NCBI GenBank assembly: GCA_030522415.1
Contig: CM060118.1
Location: 24,625,151 to 24,689,150, forward strand
Reading direction: 5' to 3'
DNA: 64,000 bases
From: Channallabes apus
Lineage: Eukaryota > Chordata > Actinopteri > Siluriformes > Clariidae
The notes under the pieces: generated by a model
Databases searched by the model: none
The model's input: the letters and a program-made list of their open reading frames with translations, nothing else
Told to the model about the DNA's origin: nothing
In this document: positions 46,106 through 56,012 of the stretch, one piece after another
How positions within the stretch are numbered: the stretch's first letter is position 1
How the letters are laid out: the number at the start of each line of letters is the position of its first letter
Position numbers and translations under genes: made by a program

Positions 46106-46499
46106 TAGAAAAAAATTTTTTTAAATAGCCCTAGTGCTGTTGTTTGTGCTGTTTTCTTTAATAATAACACTAAACAGATAAAAACAGAGAGTCTGTCTAA
46201 ACAAAATAAAACCAATGTTTTCTAACTCATATTTTTTTATATTTATAGTTTTTCATGTTTGTTGGATGTGTAAATTATCATAATTGTAGTATTTCTTCGC
46301 TACAACATATTGTTATGACTTTATTATGACTTAAGCTCTGAATATATTTAAAAACCGAGACGACGGAAAATGTCAATTTGCGCCACCTGGCGGTCATTTC
46401 ACGAATTATTTTGAAATGCTCCTGGTTTATTTTGGCCGCTGCCGCGTTTCCACGGCGGTGAGCACGACGGTAATGAGCAGTCTGGTTGTCCACCTACTG
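46106..46499. other. Right arm of the TA-flanked block
   Basis: End of tandem unit 2 followed by about 290 bp of non-repetitive sequence to the inverted terminus. Holds a CTCF-core-like CCGCCAGGTGGCGC (minus, 46380-46393). Confidence 0.6.
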
Positions 46500-46501
46500 T
46501 A

Positions 46502-47566
46502 GCATGCCTGATAGAGAGCAGCCCTGTCTAATACCTCTGTGTACTTTAAAAGGAGCACATAAACCACCATTAACCTTCAGTACACTCTCAATGTCACTAT
46601 ACAATGTTTTGATCATGGCTGTGACACCTGGGTTGAACCCAAAGCTTTCCAGCACCTTCCACAAATATTCATGTTCAACCCGGCCAAAAGCCTTTTCCTG
46701 ATCCAGCAAAATGAGACCAGTCTTTAATTCCAAATGTCTAGAGACATCCAAAATATCGTGAATTAAATGTATGTTGTCAAAGATAGACCTACCAGGCACG
46801 CAGTATGTCTGGTCGTGATGAAGGATTTGCTCCAGTACCTTTGCCAGTCTTGAGGCCAATGCTTTTGAGAGTAGTTTATAGTCAGTGCACAACAGTGATA
46901 CCGGGCGCCAGTTTCCCAGGTGTGTCAGGTCTCCCTTTTTTGGCAGTAAGGTCAGGACAGCTCTCCTGCAGCTCACCGGGAGCTTTCCTCCTTTCACGCT
47001 GTCCTGCAACACCTCTACTACATCCTGTCCTATTATTGCCCACAACGTCTTATAGAACTCTGCAGGGAGACCGTCTATACCTGGCGCCCGCCCGTTCTTC
47101 AGACCTTGGAGAGCTTCCTGAATCTCTGCCAGTGTCAGTTCTGTTGCCATATCCGTGGCAGCTTGTTCTGACAATTTGGGCAGATTTTTTTTAAAAAGGT
47201 CTCCTCCATTGCATGTGCCTCTGACCACTCACTACTATACGGCTTTGAGTAGAAGCTGTTTGTCTGCTTGCGAATTTCAGTGGGCTCTGATACGAGATCC
47301 CGTGATTCTGATCGCACAGCATGTATGATTCTTTTCTGTCCATTTTTTTGTTCCAGACCGAAAAAGAACTTGGAAGGAGGATCCATTTCCGTAGCATGTT
47401 TAAACCGTGAGCAGACCAGCGCCCCCTGTACTGCAGTACCCAGCAGGTCATTCATTATGGCTTTTTTGTTTTTGAGGGTTTCAATATTTCCTCGATTTCC
47501 TGTGGTCTCCAAACTCTGGAGTTCCACTATTTCAGTCTCTAGAGCTCTCAATGTCTTTTGTGACAT
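46502..47566 (-). pseudogene. Tx1 LINE ORF2, RT fingers and palm
   Basis: LKNGRAPGIDGLPAEFYK, NWRPVSLLCTDYKLLSKALA, YCVPGRSIFDNIHLIHD, LILLDQEKAFGRVEH (Asp block, with Gly where Asp is usual after Phe), and HRGIRQGCSLSGML, then the element is cut by the block's own CAGTAG. Frames shift near 47170. The reading continues exactly at 30344. Confidence 0.88.
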
Positions 47567-49130
47567 TGAGAGTGTACTGTTGACAAAAGACTTTTGTTTG
47601 TGCTTTGGCTAAGTCCCACCATTGCTGTAGAGAGCTGAAATCTGCTTTTTGTGATTTAAGACTGGCCCATAAATAAGTAAAAGACTCAATAAAATTGGCA
47701 TCTTCTAAAAGTACAGTGTTAAAATGCCAGTAGGCAGTATGCCAGTTTTTCCTACTGACCGTACACTGCACCATGCTATGGTCGGAGATGCCTACTGGGG
47801 TAATAAAACATTTCGTAAAATAAGACAGTTGATGTTTAAAATAATAAAATCGGTCAAGTCTTGATAGAGAGAGTGTGTTATCTACGGAATGGGCCCAGTC
47901 TTTGTTTTGTGTTTAGGTTTCTCCATACTGTATGTCACTTAAGTCCTGGGCCTCCATCATCTCCCACATGCGTTTACGGGAGGCCATGTGAGGTTCTTCG
48001 TGATTTCTGTCCAGATTGTCAGTTGTGCAGTTAAAATCCCCACCCACAATTCAAGTATCAGCAGAGTTACAGTCATTAATGACGTTGTTTAGTTTGTCTA
48101 AAAACATCATCCTCTCTACTGCCTTGGTGGGAATGTACACACAAATAAAAACAAAGACTCCATTCTCATAAAAAGTTCTCACTTTTAAGGGTGCTTTCAC
48201 ACCTATAGTTCGATTGCTTTAGTCTGCTGATCCTCGCGCACTACATTGTACGTGCAAATCAATATTTTCAGAAAATTAATTTCGAACACTTCCTGGTTTA
48301 TTCATCTCGCCGACGGCGCGTCGCGCGCCACTTCAGGGAGAGACGTGCCCTCCTCCTGAATGATCACTTTGTTATTAGCCGGCGATCTTCCTGCAGATCC
48401 ATCAGGTAATCCGTTGGCCGATCGAAACAACCCAGCCACACATTTTTTCATCTTTAATGTGAATACAGAGAGGCACTTAATTTCCTCGGCACTCCACGTT
48501 TCTCTGCGGTTTGATTTCATCGCGAGTCGAGGTTGAAAAATTTAATCGAGTCATCAGGAAGGGAAAATAATTTTACCTCCAACCCCAAAGTGCATTAAAC
48601 TATACCATTTCATCAGATTTGGTTTGGTTGCTTTCACACCAGACGAACTGTACCAAAGTAGAGCGGATAAAGCGGTCCGAGACCACCCCTTCAGGCAGGT
48701 CTCGGATTGATTGATTTGGTGCGCACCAAAGTACCGAGATTGCGTTCACATCAACGCAAACGAACTGAACCAAGGGACCAAACCTGTTTGGTGCGCACCA
48801 AATGCTGTAGGTGTGAAAGCACCCTAAAAGTCTCCCGTTTAAAAATTCCTCTACTGTATAAGAGTTCGGTATAAAATTGCGGGCAAAGAGCAGTGCGACT
48901 CAAGCACTCAGTGGTGTGTTGTGGCTCAGGCTGAGTCCATCCCACTCTTTTGACCAGTCCGCAGCGTTTTTGGAGTCGCTATGGGTCACCTGCAGTAGAG
49001 CCACATCGATGTGCTTCTGTTTTTATAATTTGTAACGTTTAGCTCTTTTTTCATATGTTCTTGCCCCATTAGTGTTTAAGCTTGCAATGTTTACTTCATT
49101 CATTAAAAGGTGTATAGTTAAAAAAAGCAA
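47567..49130 (-). pseudogene. Tx1 LINE ORF2 endonuclease, interrupted by MITE
   Basis: Start near 49100 with NEVNIASLNTNGAR (N block). IDVALLQVTHSDS follows, where the expected catalytic Glu of the LQETH-type motif is Val. After the MITE: YIPTKAVERMMFLDKL, VGGDFNCT, and TPVGISDHSMVQ (Asp-His end). Several stops are present. Nicks target DNA in intact relatives. Confidence 0.8.
48189..48824 (-). mobile_element. PIF/Harbinger-like non-autonomous element, copy 2
   Basis: Same termini as copy 1, TAA at 48186-48188 and 48825-48827. 636 bp. A 72-codon frame (48520-48302) starts MKSNRRETWSAEEIKCLSVF, a Myb/SANT-like start that then loses similarity. Inserted in the Tx1 endonuclease. Confidence 0.85.
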
Positions 49131-49164
49131 TTATAAGAAAACATACCAGTGTCCAGCAGAGAGG

Positions 49165-50480
49165 TAAAATCATTCTAAAAATTCCTCCTCGGCGAGTTCC
49201 TTGTTTATTTTAGTGATCCATTTCTTTAGTCTGAATATTTCCAGGTCAATGAAAGCTTTGTGTTTTTTGTAGTATTTGACATCGTGAAGGAACTGTTTCT
49301 TGTTTGGTAAGTAATCTTGCAGTTTGATTTTTGAGCCTCTTTGTCTTTTACTCCTCGCTGTATATTACTGCCATTCTTTCTTCTTCAGGGGTGAGAATCA
49401 GCACAGAGTCCGAAATGTATCCGTCACTGTCTGATTCTGTTTCGGTGTCTATTTTGGGGAGTTTTTTTCCTCCCCCTATGCGGTCTTTTTTCCTTTTCGG
49501 TGTCTTGAATAGGGGCTCCTCTTCCATCTCTATGTCCGCATCATCCCCCTGTGACAGTGCGGTGACTGCTGCTTCCAGTTGGCGGCTCTTCGCCCTTGTA
49601 CCCATCGCCAAGAGGACAGGTGACACCCAAGCACTCTGTGACCTTATCGGCCGTCCTCGTCCTCTCCGGTGCCGGTTGGGTCACGTTGGGTTTCCCTCGG
49701 TTCGGTTTAGTTGAGCATGTTGCTTTTGGTGTCGATGTTGTTTCAGTATGCTCTTGGATTGCAGGCTGGGCTTGGGACTCGTTCTCTTTAGGCTCTGGTT
49801 CAGCAGCATTTCCGGGTCCTTCAGCGGACGGCCGAGCCGTAGTCGCAGGTGGAACGGCAACGGCTGGCACGGTGGTGTCTTGACCCGGTGGCACAGGAGC
49901 ATCGGGATTACTCTGTCTCTCAGGACAGGCACGGACAAGATGTCCCATTGCACCACATTTAAAACATTTAATATCAGTGTCTGAGGAGGCGAATATGTTG
50001 TAGTCAAAATTTTCAACTCTGAATTTGAAGATAGCATTTAGCTCTTCAACACCCTCTTTAAAAATCATAAAAACAACTCTCCTAAAAGATACCAGGTGTT
50101 TAATCAGTGGGGATTTACAGCCAAGGGGGATTTTCTTTATAGGGGAGACCAGGCATCCATATCTGGACAGTTCTGCTGCTATCACACTGTCAGATATAAA
50201 AGGAGGGACATTGGACAGGACTACTTTCTTAGCTGGGGAGCTCAGGGGAGAAACCAATATGTGCTCATTATTTACAGTGATACCATTTTGGACAATTTTA
50301 ATTGCTTTATCTACACTATTTACAAACACAACAACAGCACTGTTCATTCGGGAGGCAGAGACGATGTTCTCATGTCCCACCACATCACCAACCGCTAACA
50401 CACACTGCTCTAAACTCGCCGCGCACATCACGCGCACACCATGCCGGCACTCTAATACCGCTCTCATACCGCTGTGTGTC
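49165..50480 (-). pseudogene. Tx1 LINE ORF1 (RNA-binding, zinc knuckle)
   Basis: The frame from about 50480 carries GHENIVSASRMNSAVVVFVN and VVLSNVPPFISDSVIAAELS (RRM-like fold). A CCHC knuckle CFKCGAMGHLVRAC (about 49930-49970) is followed by a long Pro/Thr/Glu-rich stretch. A frameshift near 49600 moves on to an acidic, Lys-rich tail (TPKRKKDRIGGGKKLP, DSDGYISDS) and LQDYLPNKKQFLHDVKYYKK. Coats element RNA in relatives. The open frame upstream of 50480 runs into a CA repeat and is not likely coding. Confidence 0.8.
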
Positions 50481-50499
50481 CGGAGCCGCCATGCTCCCG

Positions 50500-50545
50500 C
50501 AACACACACACACACACACTCACACCCACACACACACACACAGGC
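50500..50545. repeat. CA microsatellite in Tx1 5' region
   Basis: ACACAC-rich tract with a CACTCACACCC interruption. Confidence 0.9.
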
Positions 50546-50928
50546 ACTCACACAACAAAGTATATACTGTATATATAAAGCCAAAAGATGTTATAAATGC
50601 GAAAGAAAGAAAAAAAGCAGAAAAAGAAAATTGGCAAAACGCCAATTGCTCTCGTGCTCTCTACACGCCACGCTCGCTTCCCTGCCACACCGCGCATGCG
50701 CAGAGAGACAGACAGAGAGAGAGAAGAACCATTGACTCAGTTGTGATCATGTGACTCTCAGCAGACAAATTGCACGCGTACAAGAGTTTATCACTTTTTT
50801 TATAGTTTATAAAGTAAAATTTTATTATTAACTTCTGCTCATCTTGCAAAACACTCACAGACCAAGTTACTCACAATCCAATCCAAAGTTCATATTCACT
50901 GTGTATATACTGTGTGTGTATATACACA

Positions 50929-51410
50929 GTGAAACCTCGGATTACGAGTAACGTGGTTTACGAGTGTTCCGCAAGACGAGCAAAAATAAATTTTATATAA
51001 ATAATAATAATACATTTTGACTTGAAAAACGAGAATTGTCTTGGTTTACGAGCACCAAGTATCATTTGTCACGCATGCGCTTCTTGCTTTGACACCGAGC
51101 GTCACGTGATCACAACTGAGCCAACGGTTTTTCTCTCTCTTGCACTGCGGAATTGTAGGTAATCGTCTCCCCTGCATGGTCTTAGTGCTCGTCTCTTACT
51201 TGCATAATCAAAATCCATGTTGACGTTTATTTTGTGTTTGGAAGCGCGTGTGTACAGCGCGACTGTACTGTTTCTTATAACCCACGTGTGCGCGCGTGAA
51301 AAGCAAAAGAAAATCTCATTACGGAGGTTAAAGATACATTTTCTCTGTCTCTGTTTCAGCCTGTGTGAGTTTGTGTGTGTGCGGGTGCGTAATTTGACAC
51401 TATGCCGGTT
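50929..51410 (+). mobile_element. Tigger-like element T2, left part
   Basis: Begins CAGTGAAACCTCGGATTACG after TATATA. Contains GTGATCACAACTGAGCCAAC and other blocks shared (inverted) with T1. The matching right terminus was not found; the sequence is cut by the CAGGGCCGG element at 51418 and may resume after 52308. Confidence 0.6.
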
Positions 51411-51685
51411 CACACACCAGGGCCGGTACAGGGGAGCAAGAGGGGGATGCTCAGCTTCTCTGGGAGTGAATGGAGCAGTGGGCGGGCCCACATGCATGAT
51501 GATTGGAGGTGCTGTTTAAAGGGCGGAACACCTTTTTGATTGACAGCATGTCTTAAGTATACATCAGCGCTACAGAGATTCGAGTTCAGTCCCATACAGA
51601 TTTGCAGGTGATTTTTTAATGATAAAAAATTTAATTATAATAAAAAAATTTATGATGAAGGCCTAATATGAGCTTCCCCTGGATA

Positions 51686-51691
<6 letters not shown>

Positions 51692-51743
<52 letters not shown>
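51692..51743. repeat. TA microsatellite
   Basis: About 25 TA units. Confidence 0.95.
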
Positions 51744-51748
<5 letters not shown>

Positions 51749-52205
51749 AACATAATATGATCTGTTCTATAGACCATCTGCTTTAACTTAGTTTTTTTTA
51801 TTATTCATAAGACAACCTTTCAGTTTCATTAATATTCTAATTATAGTGTGTTAATTCTTACTTTAGATTAAATGTTTTTGAGAATTAGACCATCCACCGA
51901 AGATAAATGTTATATCATTGATTGATAAAAATCTGGATTAAGTATATTTTATTTTATTTTGTTTTATTTATTTATTTTTTATTTTTCAGTTTCCGCCCTT
52001 GAGGGATTGCCACCTTATTGTGGTCCGGGGGTTTGCGTGCCTCAGTGACCTTAAGAGCTATACCAGCAGGAGCTTAGTCTTCAAGTGGGACACCCGAGTT
52101 GGACAGGTGTGAAGGTAGAGGCCTGACAAAGTGCATTCTACTTCTCCAGGCTTTGGATGCAGCTAACAACACAATTCAGCAAGGACAATACTGTTACTAT
52201 AAACA

Positions 52206-52222
52206 AAGGGGGGGGGGGGGGG
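52206..52222. repeat. G homopolymer run
   Basis: Some 16 consecutive Gs. Confidence 0.9.
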
Positions 52223-52310
52223 AAGTACTCGAACATGATGTGTACACATGATGACCCCTTCACATTTCTGACTGCCCTCTTTATGTGACTGTCTAGAACC
52301 GGCCCTGGTC

Positions 52311-52313
<3 letters not shown>

Positions 52314-52348
<35 letters not shown>
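52314..52348. repeat. TG microsatellite
   Basis: About 16 TG units. Confidence 0.95.
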
Positions 52349-52349
<1 letters not shown>

Positions 52350-52399
52350 AAGCATGCTCTCTCTGCTTCACACACACACACAAACACTCTCTGGTCTAC

Positions 52400-52636
52400 A
52401 CAGAAACTCTGCTCTGTCACGATTCTTTTTAAAGGTAAAGTGCAGGTTCATTTGTTTGTTTGTTTTACTTTACAGCAGTGATTCCGTTAGTATGCATTCA
52501 CACGAGTGTCATTAGCGATGTTCCTTGCTAATTTTTTCTGACAAAACAGTGTTGCGGGAGAAAGAGGTTGATTTATGACAGCTGTTTACAGAAGTGTAGT
52601 CCAGTGTGGGAGATGCATTGTGGGTAATGCAGTCCG

Positions 52637-52689
<53 letters not shown>

Positions 52690-53060
52690 CGCGAATGCGA
52701 GATGTAAGCTAGGATATAGAGCCTGAGTTTAGTTTTCTCTTTTAGTAAGTTTTTAGTTGGATTTAAGTGTAGGATCCTCCCAAAAGTTTGTACTATAGCC
52801 TGACAATGCAGCAAATCAAAGAATGGGCATGCATCGACCAGTTTGTCCAGCTCATCATTACACACACACGCACACACACACACACACACCGCCTGTGCGC
52901 ACAAACGGAAACACTTAACTGTCGGGATTTATTTTTACTTTTTGTAAAGGTAAAGTGCAGGTTAATTTGTTTTATTTTTACTTTATATTTTGTATTAATT
53001 ATTTTTATGTATTATTTTTTTTGGGCTGTGGAGAGCATGCCAAAAGCATGAAAGCTGTAA
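52400..53060. repeat. Duplicated Tigger-like non-coding segment with TG/CA tracts
   Basis: AAAGGTAAAGTGCAGGTT occurs at about 52431 and 52946, each followed by TTTGTTT-rich DNA. Long TG (52638-52687) and CA (52861-52889) tracts lie between. No credible gene. Confidence 0.5.
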
Positions 53061-53069
53061 CTGTAAATT

Positions 53070-54243
53070 AGGGTTATTCCACTAAATACTGATTTCTTAA
53101 TATTATTTAGTCAAAGCATTACAATTATTTGTTTACAAATTATTTGCATTTGGTTTTATTTGAGTTATGAAAGCTCTGTAAATACTGCATGATATTGGGT
53201 TATTTTGATGTCTTGTGATGATGTCATTTCCTTTAAATATACTGTACACTCAGGTCAGGAGAGTTGGCAGGCCAATTGAGCACATGGTCAGTAAACCATT
53301 TACCAGTGGTTTTGGCACTGTGAGCAGGTGCCAGGTCGTACTGAAAAATGAAATCTTCATCTCAATAAAGCTTTTCAGCAGATGGAAGCATGAAGTGCTC
53401 CAAAATCTCCTGATAGCTAGCTGCATTGACCCTGCCCTTGATAAAACACAGTCGACCAACACCAGCAGCTGACATGGCACCCCAGACCATCACTGACTGT
53501 GGGTACTTGACACTGGACTTCAGGCATTTTGGCATTTCCCTCTCCCCAGTCTTCCTCCAGACTCTGGCACCTTAATTTCTGAATGACATGCAAAATTTGC
53601 AACCTGTAGCCCATTTCCTGCACATGCCTGTACACGGTGGCTCTGGATGTTTCTACTCCAGACTCTGTCCACTGCTTCCGCAGGTCCCCCAAGGTCTGGA
53701 ATCGGTCCTTCTCCACAATCTTCCTCAGGGCCCGGTCACCTCTTCTCGTTGTGCAGCGTTTTCTGCCACACTTTTTCCTTCCCACAGACTTCCCACTGAG
53801 GTACCTTGATATAGCACTCTGAGAACAGCCTATTCGTTCAGAAATTTCTTTCTGTGTCTTACCCTCTTGCTTGAGGGTGTCAATGATGGCCTTCTGGACA
53901 GCAGTCAGGTCGGCAGTCTTACCCATGATTGCGGTTTTGAGTAATGAACCAGGCTGAGAGTTTTTAAAAGCCTCAGGAATCTTTTGCAGGTGTTTAGAGT
54001 TAATTAGTTGATTCAGATGATTAGGTTAATAGCTCGTTTAGAGAACCTTTTCATGATATGCTAATTTTTTGAGATAGGGATTTTGGGTTTTCATGAGCTG
54101 TATGCCACAATCATCAATATTAAAACAATAACTTGAACTACTTCAGTTGTGTGTAATGAATCTAAAATATATGAAAGTCTAATGTTTATCAGTACATTAC
54201 AGAAAATAATGAACTTCATCACAATTTTTTGAGAAGGACCTGT
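53070..54243 (-). mobile_element. Tc1-like transposon, second family, internally deleted
   Basis: The right end (54100-54243) contains AATGAATCTAAAATATATGA and ends TTTGAGAAGGACCTGTA, typical of another fish Tc1 family. The left end is not well defined. Confidence 0.75.
53220..53925 (-). pseudogene. Tc1-like transposase, broken, internal deletion
   Basis: ATG at 53925. The N-terminal helix-turn-helix region reads MGKTADLTAVQKAIIDTLKQ, GCSQSAISRYLSGKS, GRKKCGRKRCTTRRGDR and TVYRHVQEMGY. After about residue 115 the frame jumps: the first-Asp region is missing and the C-terminal part (around WGAMSAAGVGR and the second Asp region) follows in another frame at 53250-53490. A stop lies in the second-Asp region. 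Unrelated in detail to the family at 14.1 and 62.1 kb. Confidence 0.88.
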
Positions 54244-55080
54244 ACATCCACCTGTAAGAAGAAAAAAAACATAAGAAACTGATTATTTTGCAGTGGTCTC
54301 TTATTTTTTTCAGAGCTGTATTTTTTTTTTTTTTTTTGCATGGAAAAATAGAAACGTTTTTAAAAAATATTGCAGTATGGAAATAGTAGATATTACTCAC
54401 TGCATGTTATTTATTTCACACATTAATTTATATAATTATTTTTTGAGGGTTGCCAATTATTGTGTGAACTGCTGAGTGTATAATTGAGAGAACACCTTAC
54501 TGTATACTCCTAAGTGTCCCTCCATGATGCTTTTTACAATACTTATTGATGTTATTAAATTTTCACGAAAGCTTGAAGCAGCTGGTGGTGGTGTTGATGT
54601 ATTCCACACCTAGAGCAAAATGGCAGCACTTACACTGAGCCCTTGGGGTGTATAATACTACAGAGATTTATTCACCACATCTCATGTTTAACAGATTTAA
54701 ACAATTAATGTGGTCTAAAATATAGTTATGTGGGCATAACACCAGTATCATTTATATAGCAGACAAAATCCTTGTTATTTAAAAGGTATTGCTTTGTTAT
54801 TAAAAAAGATATCAAGGTTTATTATTCTTATTTCACATAATAAGATTGTTGTTTAATATTTTTGCAACATACTCGATCTGAATGGGTTTGTGCAAATTGG
54901 AGAATAGTTCAAATAAGTGCTTGGTATATGAACACTTTAATTGTTTTATGCAATTGTAAAATGCATCCTGTTTTAATGAGGCATGTCTATTTATGAGTGA
55001 AAATGTGTATGATATTCCATTGATGATTTCCTTGTTATAATATGTCCTTAATATTCTAATGGTGTGCTCAAAGCTGGCCA
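54244..55080. other. No gene seen; AT-rich
   Basis: Holds a T run (54320-54338). No motif supports its short ORFs. Confidence 0.5.
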
Positions 55081-55121
55081 TTTATATAAGTTGATTTTGA
55101 AAATAGCGAATTTAAGAATGA

Positions 55122-55442
55122 GTGGACAGAAAAATATGCATTCGTGCTCCCCGTGGGAAGCAGAAAACCAATGTGCTTAATCTCACAATCAAAAGTGGTC
55201 ACCTTCTCACCTTCTGGACAAAGATGGTTACTGCAGCAGGTGTTCCTGTCCTGCAGAAAATGGCCCTTCAAATTCTCACAATGTTTTCCTCAACGTACTA
55301 TTGTGAATCTGCCGTTTCAACTATGAGCATGGTGAAAAACACATATCGCAGCACCATCACCAATGAACATTTACATCAGTGCTTGCACCTGGTCCTCACA
55401 CCTTTTATGCCCAAGTTCAAACAACTGGTGGCACAAAGATGA
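55122..55442 (+). pseudogene. hAT transposase C-terminal dimerisation fragment
   Basis: FSSTYYCESAVSTMSMVKN...YRSTITNEHLHQCLHLVLTPFMP matches the conserved C-terminal dimerisation block of hAT transposases (and of host proteins derived from them), where a Cys-Glu-Ser/Phe-Ser core precedes the R-x-x-L/I-x-x-E-H-L motif. Upstream catalytic parts are absent or too decayed to read. Ends at a normal stop after KQLVAQR. Confidence 0.8.
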
Positions 55443-56012
55443 TGTCACCTTTCACACTAAAAGGACTTCCATGTCATTTTTTGTAGTTCTCTATTTGAAA
55501 TTGGACTGTCATTTTTCCAGACCTCGGACTGAATAGAAATTTAGTAAGTGGACCTTTCAAATTTATATTTGAGTACCCCTGTATTAGACTCATCGTGTGA
55601 CTCTAAGCATAATAATTACTTTAATTAATAAAATTTTGTCAATTACTTGCCAACTTAAACTTAAAGTAAGAATACCCCATATATGGGTAAGAAAAAGCTT
55701 TTTGCTTTTTTGGCAGTATTTTTAAAATGCATTACTGTAGTTAAAAATAGTATTAGAGTCCTGGTTATTTTTCTGACTGCATCCACACACTGTCTGAACT
55801 GAATATTCTGCCCTAGGGACAAGAGGCGTTTGCTTAAAATTATTTCTCTTAAGACCAACCGTGGTTGCTATTCGACCCCTTAACCGCCCCACCCATAACC
55901 CAACGTCTCCTCAACAAAAAGGGACTGGACTGATACACACACACACTTAACTCTCAAAATATTGAGACTGGACTGACTAATCAACACAAGTGCAGACACA
56001 CTGACCTACACT

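Larger units (their letters stand above)
38400..46210. repeat. Tandem duplication of about 0.75-kb satellite-like unit (interrupted)
   Basis: Unit 1 (about 38461-38829 plus 43829-44219) and unit 2 (about 44220-44828 plus 46106-46205) begin with CATTCAGTACAACTGAATCG and end with AACAGAGAGTCTGTCTAAAC. Each unit contains degenerate sub-repeats of roughly 130-145 bp with GATTATATTGCATAAATATT and CAAACGAATAACGAAT. The gypsy element sits in unit 1 and LINE C in unit 2. Confidence 0.85.
30345..46499. mobile_element. 16.2-kb TA-flanked block, candidate large Tc1/mariner-type element
   Basis: Edges: CAGTGGGTGCACAAGCAG at 30345 and, inverted, CAGTAGGTGGACAACCAG at 46499, flanked by TA at 30343-30344 and 46500-46501. 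The host LINE frame is restored exactly if the block and one TA are removed. Net of nested LINE B, RTE, gypsy and LINE C it is about 4.5 kb of AT-rich and satellite-like DNA. No transposase of its own is visible. The TA target and CAGT ends suggest the Tc1/mariner superfamily; it may be non-autonomous. Confidence 0.65.
22824..50710 (-). mobile_element. L1-Tx1-type LINE, one copy in four pieces
   Basis: Pieces on the minus strand, 5' to 3': about 50710-48828 (5' UTR, ORF1, start of ORF2), 48188-46500 (endonuclease end, RT fingers and palm), 30344-29139 (RT palm end and C-terminal domain), 22960-22824 (3' end, with GCAATAAAGG). The gaps are a Harbinger-like MITE, a 16-kb TA-flanked block and a BEL/Pao element, each with its own target duplication. 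Removing them restores collinearity; at the TA site the reading frame rejoins codon to codon. About 4.9 kb without the insertions. Confidence 0.85.
21765..50915. mobile_element. Tigger-like DNA transposon T1, spread over 29 kb by nested insertions
   Basis: Left end 21765 reads CAGTTAAACCTTGGATCACAAG. The right end (minus strand from about 50915) reads CAGTGAA, a short insertion, then TTGTGAGTAACTTGG. Both resemble the cleaner terminus at 50929 (CAGTGAAACCTCGGATTACG). Inner blocks agree too: the sequence just right of the nest (50735-50760, TGACTCAGTTGTGATCATGTG) matches T2 inverted at about 51100-51125, and the sequence just left of the nest (22770-22790) matches the adjoining T2 bases at about 51150-51170. 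The nest between 22.8 and 50.7 kb therefore sits in the GA-rich middle of one old element. Confidence 0.6.
51418..52307 (+). mobile_element. hAT-like element with CAGGGCCGG ends
   Basis: Termini CAGGGCCGGTAC and inverse GAACCGGCCCTG. The ends look like a common fish hAT family, but no 8-bp duplication is visible. It encloses a TA microsatellite and an unrelated repeat at about 51995-52180 (GGGTTTGCGTGCCTCAGTGA). No transposase. Confidence 0.5.

Noticed and set aside
38410..46205. CRISPR-like array
   Set aside because: Repeats are degenerate, long and adjacent without regular unique spacers; a eukaryotic satellite.
30345..46499. Maverick/Polinton or other giant virus-like element
   Set aside because: No polymerase B, integrase of that type, or capsid genes; size comes from nested retroelements, and the target duplication is TA, not 5-6 bp.
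50302..50754. ORFs through the CA tract opposite Tx1 ORF1
   Set aside because: Antisense shadows of ORF1 and its simple repeat.
52163..52904. ORFs with His-Thr or Cys-Val runs
   Set aside because: Translations of TG/CA tracts.
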